A DNA stretch of 64,000 bases, from contig DAHUXD010000014.1 in NCBI GenBank assembly GCA_027307335.1, positions 149,871-213,870 of the forward strand. The letters run 5' to 3'. Within the stretch, counting starts at the first letter, position 1, and every line of letters starts with the position of its first letter. Positions 52,481-60,598 of the stretch are shown here, piece after piece. The notes below the pieces were generated by a model. That model searched no databases. It was not told where the DNA came from and saw only the letters and a list, made by a program, of their open reading frames with translations. The position numbers were made by a program, and so were the translations under genes. Source of the stretch: Acidobacteriota bacterium (GTDB lineage Bacteria; Acidobacteriota; Thermoanaerobaculia; UBA5066; Gp7-AA6).

Positions 52481-53608
52481 TTGCTTCCCCTCTGGGTGGA
52501 TCTCCTCCTCGCCGCCGCCGCGGTCACGGCGAGCGTGCGCGCCTGGCGCCTCGGCGGACGCGTCCGCACGCTCTCGAGCCGCCTCGAGTCGCGCGACCGC
52601 GAGAGCCACCTGCTCGGCGAGTCGCCGGATCCTGCCCAGATTCTGCGCCATGCCTACCGCGCGGCCGCCGGGATCCTGCCGCTCCACGCCTTCGAGCTCT
52701 ATCGCGTCGACGCGGCGCACAAGATCTACGAGTACTGGACGCTCGGTGGACCCTCCGACGAACGCCGCCCGGTCCGGGACCCGACCTCCCCCTTCATCGG
52801 CGAGCACGTGGACTCGCGCGCGGTGCTGCGCTTCGCCGCGACCGAGACCGACCGTTCGTTCGCGCCGATGGACCTGCTCCCGGGCTCCGAGCCCACGAGC
52901 CGGCTGCACCTGCCGCTGTATTCGGGCGACGTGCTCCTCGCCTACCTGACCCTCGTCTCGACGGAACCGATCGACGCCCACCGCAAGGCGGAGCTGCGCG
53001 CCCTGCTCGCGCCGCTGACCGCGTCGCTCCACGCGTCCCGCAACTGGGAGATCGCCGTCACCGACGAGCTCTCGGGCCTGTCCGCGCGGCGCTATTTCGA
53101 GACGCGGCTCGCCGAAGAGTGGGCGCGGCACCGCCGCTACGACTCGCCCGTCGCCGTCGCTCTCTTCGACCTCGACCACTTCAAACAGGTCAACGACACG
53201 CTCGGCCACGCCGCCGGCGACGCCGCGATCCGGCGTTTCGGCGAGATCCTGCGGGCGGCGGTACGGGCCACGGATCTCGCCTGTCGGTACGGGGGCGAGG
53301 AGTTCGCGGTGCTCTTCCCCGAGACGCACGCCCGCGCGGCGCTCGCCGTCGCGGAGCGCGTGCGTCGGGCGCTCGAGAGGGAGTCTTTCTCGAGCGACGG
53401 CCGCGCGTTCCAGGTCACGGTCTCCGGCGGCCTCGCGGACGCGACGGGCCTCGCCGCCGACGAGCGCCACCAGCTCCTGTTCCGCGCCGACCAGGCGCTC
53501 TACGCCGCCAAGGACGAGGGGCGCAATCGCATGCGCCTCTGGACCGACCGCCGGCGCTCGCCCCGCCCGCGAAAGGGGCCGGCGCCCGGCGGTCCGGATC
53601 CGCCCTAG
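52481..53608 (+). CDS. Diguanylate cyclase (N-terminal helix, GAF-like, GGEEF)
   Basis: 375 residues from TTG 52481 (GTG at 52496 is an alternative). A hydrophobic N-terminal segment (about 1-18) is probably a membrane anchor; a GAF-like domain (about 50-190) follows; then a GGDEF domain (about 195-355). The active site is GGEEF in CRYGGEEFAVLF; unlike the cyclase at 32172, the I-site is intact as RATD five residues before, so product inhibition is expected. It converges with the small gene at 53605. Confidence 0.9.
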   Translation: MLPLWVDLLLAAAAVTASVRAWRLGGRVRTLSSRLESRDRESHLLGESPDPAQILRHAYRAAAGILPLHAFELYRVDAAHKIYEYWTLGGPSDERRPVRDPTSPFIGEHVDSRAVLRFAATETDRSFAPMDLLPGSEPTSRLHLPLYSGDVLLAYLTLVSTEPIDAHRKAELRALLAPLTASLHASRNWEIAVTDELSGLSARRYFETRLAEEWARHRRYDSPVAVALFDLDHFKQVNDTLGHAAGDAAIRRFGEILRAAVRATDLACRYGGEEFAVLFPETHARAALAVAERVRRALERESFSSDGRAFQVTVSGGLADATGLAADERHQLLFRADQALYAAKDEGRNRMRLWTDRRRSPRPRKGPAPGGPDPP

Positions 53609-53877
53609 CGGAAGGCGCGGCGCAGGCGCCGGAGCAGGCCGGCGAGCGCCGAGGGCAGGCGCAGCGCGAGCCGCGGCCGGACGAGGCTCGCGATCGCGTC
53701 CGCCTCCGCCCGCGCCCACCGGACGTCCTCCGGCGACGCGCCGAGCTCGCCGAGGAGCCGACCCCGCTCCCGCGCGAGGACCCGGAGCGGATCGGAGCTC
53801 TCGTTCGAACCCGGGCCCTCCCTTCGCTCGGCCCCGATTTCGACGCGGCGTTCTCTCGCCGCGCGGGACTCCTTCAC
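53605..53877 (-). CDS. Small basic protein read through a dispersed repeat
   Basis: 90 residues, from GTG 53877 overlapping the glycosyltransferase stop (GTGA), so it is translationally coupled. Its first 25 codons run through repeat copy 3 (53804-53863). The later part is a helix-rich basic chain (LARERGRLLGELGASPEDVR, LAGLLRRLRRAFR). No family recognised. It is either a real protein with an inserted element near its N terminus, or a reading frame created by the repeat; the absence of another start codon supports the first only weakly. Confidence 0.5.
   Translation of the reverse strand: MKESRAARERRVEIGAERREGPGSNESSDPLRVLARERGRLLGELGASPEDVRWARAEADAIASLVRPRLALRLPSALAGLLRRLRRAFR
53804..53863 (+). 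repeat. Dispersed two-hairpin repeat, copy 3
   Basis: 60-base copy. Outer pairing TCGAA / TTCGA; right hairpin CGCGGCG-TTCTCT-CGCCGCG (7 pairs). It lies inside the 53605-53877 reading frame on the opposite strand. Confidence 0.8.
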
Positions 53878-54926
53878 GCGAGCCCCGCCGCCGAAAGCAG
53901 CGCCGCCACGGGACCGTCCCAGTCGAGACGCGCCGCGCGCGCGCGGCCCGCCGCCCCCATCGCCGCGAGCGCGTCGAGACGCGGCCAGAGCAGGCGCAGC
54001 GCGACCCCGAACGCCTCGGGCCGGGGCGGCGCCACGATCCCGGTCTCCCCGTTCGTGACGAACTCGAGCGGGCCGCCGGCGTCCTCGGTCGTCAGCACGG
54101 GCTTGCCGGAGAGAAACGCCTCGAGGGGGACGTAGCCGAGGTCCTCGCCCGCCGCGGTGACCGCCACGACGCGCGCCTCCGCGTAGAGGCCGAGCAGCGT
54201 CTCGTCGTCCACCTCGCCGGCGAAACGAACGCGTCCGGCGACGCCGAGCTCCGCCGCGCGGGCCGCGAGCCGCGACTCCTCGGGGCCGCGTCCCACGAAG
54301 ACGGCGCGGGCCTCCGGGGCGTGCGGCAGCGCCTCGAGCAGCAGCCCGGGACGCTTCCACGGCTCGAGGCGCCCGACCCAGAGCACCGTCTCGCCGGACG
54401 GACCCGACCGGTAACGCCCGACGAGGGGCGGCGGGTGATAGAGCGGCTCGCTCGCGATGCCGTTGTAACGCTGCAGCCGCGCCGCCACCGTGCGCGAATT
54501 GGCGAAGACGCGGCGCGCCTCGGTGAGACCGACCCGGTCGATGCGGGCGATGACCTCCCGGGTGCGGCGGTCCTCCGGCGAGGCGGTCAGGTCGCTGAAC
54601 GACGTCCCGAACTGATCGTAGGCGGGCCGGTACTGGTGGATGAGCCAGACGACCTTGTTGGGATGGCGGATGGCCCACGTCGGAAATCGCGTGGCGATCA
54701 CCGCGTCCACCGGCCGGCCTCCGACCTCCGTCAGGTCGAGGCTCCGCCACGCCAGCGCCGCGCGCACGAGATCGTAACGCTCGCGTTCGCCGATCGGCAT
54801 GGCGACGACGTCGGCGTCGACCTCGCGCTGGACGAGCTCTTCGGTCAGCCGCCGGACGTGCCGCTCGGCGCCGCCGTGCGTGAACGGAGACTGGACGGCG
54901 AGGACGAGGACCCGGCGCGGTCTCAA
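53874..54926 (-). CDS. GT4-type glycosyltransferase
   Basis: 350 residues. A GT-B fold: N-terminal domain with SPFTHGGAERHVRRL (GGAE acceptor/glycine loop), C-terminal domain with the sugar-nucleotide region VLWVGRLEPWKRPGLLLEALP and the conserved E-x7-E region in EDLGYVPLEAFLSGKPVLTT. The start is TTG 54926, overlapping the methyltransferase stop (TTGA). Acts on a nucleotide sugar for cell-surface glycan synthesis (family inference); acceptor unknown. Confidence 0.92.
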   Translation of the reverse strand: MRPRRVLVLAVQSPFTHGGAERHVRRLTEELVQREVDADVVAMPIGERERYDLVRAALAWRSLDLTEVGGRPVDAVIATRFPTWAIRHPNKVVWLIHQYRPAYDQFGTSFSDLTASPEDRRTREVIARIDRVGLTEARRVFANSRTVAARLQRYNGIASEPLYHPPPLVGRYRSGPSGETVLWVGRLEPWKRPGLLLEALPHAPEARAVFVGRGPEESRLAARAAELGVAGRVRFAGEVDDETLLGLYAEARVVAVTAAGEDLGYVPLEAFLSGKPVLTTEDAGGPLEFVTNGETGIVAPPRPEAFGVALRLLWPRLDALAAMGAAGRARAARLDWDGPVAALLSAAGLA

Positions 54927-56014
54927 GGCGCGGCGGGGACGCGCGCGACGAGCGCGTAGTCCTGCGGGCCGAAGAGGAGGGCGTTCAGCTTCCGGTCGTT
55001 GTCCGACCGCTCCTCGAGGCGCTCCCCCTCCGGCAGCGGCGACCGCCGCTCGAGGACGACGTCCGCGAAGCCGACCGCCTCCGCCAGGAACCGGAGGGCC
55101 TCGGCGGGAACCGGCCGGACGTGCGTCGGATCGAGGTAGAACGTCCGGAGCGCCGAGAGCGAGTCCGTGTTGACGGTCTCGAGGAGGAGCACGCCGCCGG
55201 GAGCGATCCTCCGGCGCGCCTCGCGCAGGAAGCGGAAGATCGACGCCGGTTCCCAGTGCTCGACGACCTGGAACGCCGTGATTCCCCCGAGCGTCGCGTC
55301 CTTTCGCCGCCTGAGCGCCTCGAACGCGTCGCCCTCGAGGACGTCGAGGCCGGCCGCCCGGCACGCCGCCGCGCTGATGGGATTCGCCTCGACGCCCGAG
55401 CCCGGGATGCCCGCCCCCGCGAGGAGGTGGAGGAACTCGCCGCGCCCGCAGCCGACGTCGAGCACGGGCCCGGGGAGGCCGCGGAGCCACCGCACGTAGT
55501 CGCGCTGCCCGGCCGCGATGTCCTCCGGGCGGCCTCGGAAGTGCTCCTCGAAGAGCGCATAGACGCCCGGCGGAAACGCCCCCACGACCGGAGCGTCCCC
55601 GGCGGAAGGAACGGCCGCCCCGGACGGCTCCCTCGCTTCGACGAGGGAGAGGCGCCCTTCGGCGACGGACGCGCGCCGGCCGAGCGCGTCCAGACCGCGC
55701 TCGGCCTGAAGGCGGAGGCGGTCGAGCGATTCCGCCAGCCGCGCGAGCGCGTCGAGCGTCAGCGTGTCCCAGGTCGACTGGTTGCGCCACAGGAAGCGCA
55801 GGGCGCGGATCGCGAGGCGCTTGACGGGCTCGAGGGGGACTCCGCTCGGGACCGCCGGCGTCACGAGCTCCGAAGCCTGCGCGAGGAGCCGGCGCGCCTC
55901 GGCGGTCGCCGGATCTCCCTCGTCATGGACCGAACCGGGCGCGGGCGAGGTCTCGGCGATGGCCGCGCGGACCTCGTCCGCGAGGACGCGTCTCAGGTCG
56001 GTGTCGCGCTCCAT
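54923..56014 (-). CDS. SAM-dependent methyltransferase with N-terminal coiled coil
   Basis: 363 residues. The first 140 residues are Arg/Ala/Glu-rich and predicted helical (LARLAESLDRLRLQAERG), with no known domain. The methyltransferase domain (about 185-345) has motif I VLDVGCGRGEFLHLL, a ribose-binding acidic residue in GVEANPISA and motif II ITAFQVVEHW. Such coiled-coil methyltransferases accompany glycan glycosyltransferases, for example chain-length terminators of O-antigen (WbdD-like); here it is coupled to the adjacent GT4 enzyme, so chain termination by methyl capping is a guess. A TATTCT box lies 17 bases upstream. Confidence 0.88.
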   Translation of the reverse strand: MERDTDLRRVLADEVRAAIAETSPAPGSVHDEGDPATAEARRLLAQASELVTPAVPSGVPLEPVKRLAIRALRFLWRNQSTWDTLTLDALARLAESLDRLRLQAERGLDALGRRASVAEGRLSLVEAREPSGAAVPSAGDAPVVGAFPPGVYALFEEHFRGRPEDIAAGQRDYVRWLRGLPGPVLDVGCGRGEFLHLLAGAGIPGSGVEANPISAAACRAAGLDVLEGDAFEALRRRKDATLGGITAFQVVEHWEPASIFRFLREARRRIAPGGVLLLETVNTDSLSALRTFYLDPTHVRPVPAEALRFLAEAVGFADVVLERRSPLPEGERLEERSDNDRKLNALLFGPQDYALVARVPAAP

Positions 56015-56053
56015 CAGCCTGCCGGCGAGAATACTGCAACCCCGCGTCCCGAC

Positions 56054-56059
56054 TACAAT
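56054..56059 (+). promoter_or_regulatory. -10 box of the TolB-like gene
   Basis: TACAAT followed by G, 9 bases before ATG 56069, no Shine-Dalgarno; leaderless transcript likely. Confidence 0.5.
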
Positions 56060-56068
56060 GCCCGACGC

Positions 56069-57139
56069 ATGAAATACGCCGCGCTTCTCTTCGCCTCGGC
56101 GCTCTCTCTGGGTCTGCTCGTCCGCGCTCCCGAGACGGCGCCCACTCCCGCGCCCACGCCGGCCTCGCTCCTGCGGCCCGGCGAGGAGAAGCACCTCGCG
56201 AACCTGAAGCAGCTGACCTCCGGCGGCCAGAACGCGGAGGCCTACTGGTCCGCCGACGGAAAGCGGCTGATCTTCCAGTCCGACGAGGGGAACCTCCCCT
56301 GCGACCAGATCTTCACGATGAACGCCGATGGCACCGACCGCCGGCGCGTCTCCAACGGCGAGGGGAAGACCACGTGCTCGTACTTCTTCCCGTCCGGCGA
56401 CCGCATCCTCTACGCGTCGACGTTCCGCGCGAGCGCCGCCTGCCCGCCGCCTCCCGACCGCTCGCACGGTTACGTCTGGGCCCTCGACGATTACGACATC
56501 TACACGGCGAAACCGGACGGCAGCGACATCCGTCCGCTCTTCGCGTCGCCCGCTTACGACGCCGAGGCGACGATCTCCCCGGACGGGAAGACGATCGTGT
56601 TCACGTCCGCGCGCGACGGCGATCTCGAGATCTACACGATGAACGCCGACGGCTCGAACGTGCAGCGTCTGACCCACACGCCCGGATACGACGGGGGCCC
56701 GTTCTTCTCGGACGACGGGAAGAAGATCGTCTATCGGGCCGACCATCCGACGAATCCCGAGGACCTCGCGCGGTACCGGGAGAACCTGGCGCGCCACGCG
56801 TACGCCCCGCGGTCGCTCGAGATCCGGGTCATGAACGCCGACGGCTCGAACGACCACGCCGTGACGTCGAACGGCGCCGCCAACTTCGCCCCCTATTTCC
56901 TGCCGGGAGCGAAGGAGATCATCTTCTCCTCCAACATGGACGACCCGAAGCGGCGCGACTTCGAGCTCTACACGATCCGGGAGGACGGGACGCACTTGAC
57001 GCGCATCACCTTCAGCCCCGACTTCGACGGGTTCCCGATGCTGACCCGCGACGGCCGGAAGCTCGTCTTCGCCTCCAACCGGAACGGCCGGCAGCCGCAC
57101 GAGACGAACATCTTCGTCGCCGACTGGCTCGGCGACTGA
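56069..57139 (+). CDS. TolB-like beta-propeller protein (PD40 repeats)
   Basis: 356 residues. A short N-terminal hydrophobic segment (about 2-18) fits a signal peptide. Five or six WD40-like PD40 units follow, with YWSADGKRLIFQSDEG, TISPDGKTIVFTSARDG, FFSDDGKKIVYRADH, FLPGAKEIIFSSNMDD and MLTRDGRKLVFASNRNG, giving a periplasmic propeller. Residues 90-130 include a Cys-containing loop (SAACPPPPDRSHGY). Function unknown; such proteins bind peptides or cell-wall components. Confidence 0.88.
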   Translation: MKYAALLFASALSLGLLVRAPETAPTPAPTPASLLRPGEEKHLANLKQLTSGGQNAEAYWSADGKRLIFQSDEGNLPCDQIFTMNADGTDRRRVSNGEGKTTCSYFFPSGDRILYASTFRASAACPPPPDRSHGYVWALDDYDIYTAKPDGSDIRPLFASPAYDAEATISPDGKTIVFTSARDGDLEIYTMNADGSNVQRLTHTPGYDGGPFFSDDGKKIVYRADHPTNPEDLARYRENLARHAYAPRSLEIRVMNADGSNDHAVTSNGAANFAPYFLPGAKEIIFSSNMDDPKRRDFELYTIREDGTHLTRITFSPDFDGFPMLTRDGRKLVFASNRNGRQPHETNIFVADWLGD

Positions 57140-57160
57140 GCGATCGGCCCCGGAAAGCCC

Positions 57161-58225
57161 CTACGCCGGCGCGCTGGCGGTCTCGTCGGCGAACTCGAGG
57201 AGCGCGAGGACGAGCGCGAGGATCACGGGGCCGAGGAACAGCCCGACGAACCCGAACGCGGCGAGACCGCCGAGGCCCCCGAAGAAGACGGTCAGCGTGC
57301 CGACCCGGCTCTTTCCCGAGACGAGGAACGGCCGGAGGAAGTTGTCCGCCGTTCCGACGATCGCGAGGCTCCACGCCACGAGGAACAGCGTCTTCCAGAG
57401 GACGCCCTGCGCGAAGAGGTAGATCGCGGCCGGAACCCACACGAGCGCCGTCCCCACGAGGGGCACGAAGGAGGCGACCGCGGTCAGCGCGCCGAAGACG
57501 ACCGGCGACGGCACGCCCGTGATCCAGAACCCGATTCCGAGCAGCGACCCCTGAACGAGCGCGGTCACGACGGTCCCGAACACGACCGCGCGCGTGACGC
57601 CCTCGAGGTGGCGCTCGAGCTTCTCCTTGCGCCGGGCGTCGTACGGAATGCTGCGGACGATGCGTTCCACCAGCGCGTCGCCGTCGCGAAAGAAGAAGAA
57701 GAGCACGAAGAGAGTCACGGAGAGCATGCCGAGGATTCCGAAGACGCCGAGGAGCACGCCGCCGCCGCGGGCGAGCAGGAACTGCACGGCGCGCTGGGAG
57801 CCCTGAACGAGCCAGTCGCGGAGCTGCGCGTCCTCGACGCCGAAGCGCCGCCGGAGCCAGTCGATCGCGCTCCCGACGACCGGCAGCCGGAGCAGATCGG
57901 TCGGGCCGGCGATCTGGTAGCGCTCCGCCAGGACCGACAGGCGATGGCCGAGCTGGACGGCCTGGTTCGCGAACGCGACCGCGACGAGCGCCGCCGGTCC
58001 GACGATGCCGACGGCCACGCCGAGCGTCATGAGCCCGGCCGCGACGCCGCGCCGGCCGCGGACCAGAGTCCGAACGAGGCGGTTGACCGGAAACAGCATG
58101 AACGCGAGCAGGAACGCCCAGTAGATCGGAGCGACGAACGGCTCGAAGATCCGGAAGGAGAGGTACGCGAGCAGCGCCACCACGGCGAGGCCGAACACCC
58201 GGGTGGAGAACCGATCCTGCGGCAC
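57161..58225 (-). CDS. AI-2E family transporter (PerM/YdiK-like)
   Basis: 354 residues, eight predicted helices (about 12-35, 35-60, 70-95, 155-180, 215-240, 245-270, 275-300, 310-345). The family traits are the amphipathic region about 95-150, FGTVVTALVQGSLLGIGFWI and the end VNFLRPFLVSGKSRVGTLTVFFGGLGGLAAFG-like. The start is GTG 58225 with AGGAGG 4 bases upstream. Members of this family export autoinducer-2 or other molecules or act as Na+/H+ antiporters; the substrate is unknown. It shares a palindromic promoter with queG. Confidence 0.85.
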   Translation of the reverse strand: MPQDRFSTRVFGLAVVALLAYLSFRIFEPFVAPIYWAFLLAFMLFPVNRLVRTLVRGRRGVAAGLMTLGVAVGIVGPAALVAVAFANQAVQLGHRLSVLAERYQIAGPTDLLRLPVVGSAIDWLRRRFGVEDAQLRDWLVQGSQRAVQFLLARGGGVLLGVFGILGMLSVTLFVLFFFFRDGDALVERIVRSIPYDARRKEKLERHLEGVTRAVVFGTVVTALVQGSLLGIGFWITGVPSPVVFGALTAVASFVPLVGTALVWVPAAIYLFAQGVLWKTLFLVAWSLAIVGTADNFLRPFLVSGKSRVGTLTVFFGGLGGLAAFGFVGLFLGPVILALVLALLEFADETASAPA

Positions 58226-58245
58226 GCTGCCTCCTTCCGCGCGCG

Positions 58246-58257
58246 GATGCTAGCATC
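58246..58257. promoter_or_regulatory. Palindromic divergent -10 element between queG and the AI-2E gene
   Basis: GATGCTAGCATC is a perfect 12-base palindrome and reads TAGCAT on both strands: 58251-58256 (plus) for queG, 7 bases from its GTG, and 58252-58247 (minus) for the AI-2E gene, which has a leader and AGGAGG. One element thus appears to serve both directions. Confidence 0.45.
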
Positions 58258-58263
58258 GCGAAG

Positions 58264-59295
58264 GTGCGACTCCCCGACCGTCTCCTCGCCCTCCGGGTCC
58301 TGCGCGAGGAAGCGGAGCGGGAGGGCTTCACGCGCTTCGGCGTCGCGCCGGCCGGCGATGCTCCCGACCGCGACCGCTTCGAGCGCTGGCTCGGCGAGGG
58401 CCTCCACGCCGGCATGCGCTACCTCGAGGAGACCCGCGAGGTGAGGCGCTCGCCGCGGGCCCTACTCTCGGGCGCCCGGTCCGTCGTCGCGCTCGCCGCG
58501 CCCCACTCGTCCGCGCCGCACGACGCCGCGGATGGCGCGCGCTACGCGCGATACGCGCGCGGCGCCGACTACCACGGGACCCTGCGGGCGCGCGCGCTGC
58601 GGCTCGTGGCGAACGCGCGGGAGCGCCTGCCCGGGTCCTGGGCGGCGCGGGTGTGCGTCGACTCGACCCCCCTCGCGGAGCGCGCCTTCGCGGCCGCCGC
58701 CGGCATCGGGTGGGTCGGCAAGAACGGCTGCGTCATCGACGCCGTGCAGGGGTCCTGGCTCCTCCTCGCGTTCGTGATCACGGACCTCGACCTCCCGCCG
58801 GACGCGCCGGGCGCCGAGCAGTGCGGCGCCTGCGTGCGCTGTCTCGAGGCCTGCCCCACCGGCGCGCTGCGCGAGCCGCGCGTCCTCGACGCGTCGCGGT
58901 GCATCGCGTACTGGACGATCGAGCACCGCGGCGCCATTCCCGACGGCGCCAAGGCGCTGCTCGGCGCGCACGTCTTCGGCTGCGACGTGTGCCAGGAGGT
59001 CTGCCCGTGGAACGCCCCGCTCGCGGGAGCCGGGCCGCCGGCGGCCGAGGCTCCGCCGCCCTCGCGTCACGAGCTCCTCGCGATGGGCAAGGGCGCGTGG
59101 CGCCGCCGCTTCGGGACGAGCGCGGTCAACCGCGCCACGCGGCGCGGTCTCCAGCGCAACGCCGCCGTCGCGGCGGGACTCGCCGTCGACCGCGCGTGTC
59201 TGCCGGCGCTCTCCGCCGCCGCACGCCTCGCGGAGCCGGGCCTCGCGGACGCGGCCCGCTGGGCGGTCGGGCGGTTCGAGCGCCGTCCCCTGTAG
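58264..59295 (+). CDS. queG: Epoxyqueuosine reductase
   Basis: Last step of queuosine synthesis: reduces epoxyqueuosine in tRNA, cobalamin-dependent. 343 residues. The two 4Fe-4S motifs are CGACVRCLEACPTGAL and CDVCQEVCPWN; the N-terminal domain has YARGADYH and VDSTPLAERAFAAAAGIGWVGKNG, conserved in QueG. The start is GTG 58264 with a -10 box 7 bases away and no ribosome site. 28 bases from the corC-like gene. Confidence 0.95.
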   Translation: MRLPDRLLALRVLREEAEREGFTRFGVAPAGDAPDRDRFERWLGEGLHAGMRYLEETREVRRSPRALLSGARSVVALAAPHSSAPHDAADGARYARYARGADYHGTLRARALRLVANARERLPGSWAARVCVDSTPLAERAFAAAAGIGWVGKNGCVIDAVQGSWLLLAFVITDLDLPPDAPGAEQCGACVRCLEACPTGALREPRVLDASRCIAYWTIEHRGAIPDGAKALLGAHVFGCDVCQEVCPWNAPLAGAGPPAAEAPPPSRHELLAMGKGAWRRRFGTSAVNRATRRGLQRNAAVAAGLAVDRACLPALSAAARLAEPGLADAARWAVGRFERRPL

Positions 59296-59323
59296 ACTGC
59301 GGGCGGACTCGAAAGGACGGTTC

Positions 59324-60598
59324 ATGGCTCCGCAGACGACTCTCTACGTCATCGCCTTCGTGCTCTCGCTCGCGCTTTCGGCGTTCTTCGCCGGATCGGA
59401 GACGGCCCTGGTCTCGCTCGGGCGCATCGACCTGCAGCGCCTCCGCGAGAAGGGCGACAAGCGCGGCCGGATCGTCCGTGGGCTGAGGGCGCACACGCCG
59501 CGCCTCCTCGCCGTCATCCTGATCGGCCAGAACCTCTTCATGTCGGCCGCGTCGGCCTCGGCCACGACGGTCGCAACGGGCTGGTTCGGCGCGCGCTATG
59601 GAGTGATCGTGTCCGTCCTGTTCTCGACGCTGACCCTCTTCGTGTTCGCCGAGATGACCCCGAAGGCGATCGGAGCGGCGTCGCCGGTCTCGGTCGCCCG
59701 CGCGGTGGCGGTGCCCCTCGCCTGGATGATGAAGATCCTCTCCCCCGTCGCCGGCGTCTGCGTGCGCCTGACCAACGGCGTGCTCGCGATCCTCGGCATC
59801 CCCCAGGGCGCGCAGCGCCTGACGGAGGAGGAGCTGAAGAGCGTGTTCAACCTCGGCGCCGACGAGGGAGTCATCCACCGCGAGGAGACGCGGCTCCTCC
59901 ACAAGGTGGTCGAGTTCGGCGACAAGACGGTGCGGGACATCATGGTGCCGCGGACGAAGATCATCGCGCTGCCGGAGACCGCGAGCTTCGGCGCGCTCAA
60001 GACGCTTCTCAAGGAACAGAAACTCTCGCGTCTCCCGGTCTACCGCGGGACGCTCGACAACATCGTCGGCATCCTCCACGCGAAGGATCTCTTCGACCTC
60101 TCCGACGAGGAGGAGAAGGCGTTCCAGCTCGCCCGCTACGTCGACCCGCCGTTCCTGGTGCCCGAGTTCAAGCGCGCCGAGGACCTCTTCCGCGAGATGC
60201 GGCGCCGCCGCACGCACATGGCGATCGTCGTCGACGAGCACGGAGGGACCGCCGGACTCGTCACCATCGAGAATGCGATCGAGGAGCTCCTCGGGCCGAT
60301 CCAGGACGAGTACGACGAGGAGAATCCCCCGTTCACGCCCGCCGGGGAGCGCGTCTTCCTCCTCGACGGGGCGCTGCGCCTCGACGAGCTCCAGGAACAG
60401 TTCGGGATCCGCCTGCCCCGCGACGAGGCGGAGACGATCGCCGGCCATCTCATGCTGCGGTTCGGGCGCATACCCCGGAAGGGCGAGCGCTGGAGGGGCC
60501 GCTTCGCCGATTTCGTCATCGAGGACGCGACGCCCACCTCGATCCGCAAGGTCCGCATGGTGCTGCCCGCCGGGGCCGAGAAGAGGGAGCCGTCGTGA
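59324..60598 (+). CDS. CNNM/CBS-domain membrane protein (CorC/HlyC family)
   Basis: 424 residues. N-terminal CNNM (DUF21) domain with three or four hydrophobic segments (about 1-150), with the family's SAFFAGSETALVSLGRIDL and EMTPKAIGAASPV; a CBS pair (about 195-330) starting DIMVPRTKIIALP and including TAGLVTIENAIEELLG; C-terminal CorC/HlyC domain (about 340-415). Role: metal-ion (Mg/Co) efflux or its control in the inner membrane; the old name hemolysin is not functional evidence. AAAGGACGG precedes the ATG. It overlaps the next gene (GTGA). Confidence 0.93.
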   Translation: MAPQTTLYVIAFVLSLALSAFFAGSETALVSLGRIDLQRLREKGDKRGRIVRGLRAHTPRLLAVILIGQNLFMSAASASATTVATGWFGARYGVIVSVLFSTLTLFVFAEMTPKAIGAASPVSVARAVAVPLAWMMKILSPVAGVCVRLTNGVLAILGIPQGAQRLTEEELKSVFNLGADEGVIHREETRLLHKVVEFGDKTVRDIMVPRTKIIALPETASFGALKTLLKEQKLSRLPVYRGTLDNIVGILHAKDLFDLSDEEEKAFQLARYVDPPFLVPEFKRAEDLFREMRRRRTHMAIVVDEHGGTAGLVTIENAIEELLGPIQDEYDEENPPFTPAGERVFLLDGALRLDELQEQFGIRLPRDEAETIAGHLMLRFGRIPRKGERWRGRFADFVIEDATPTSIRKVRMVLPAGAEKREPS

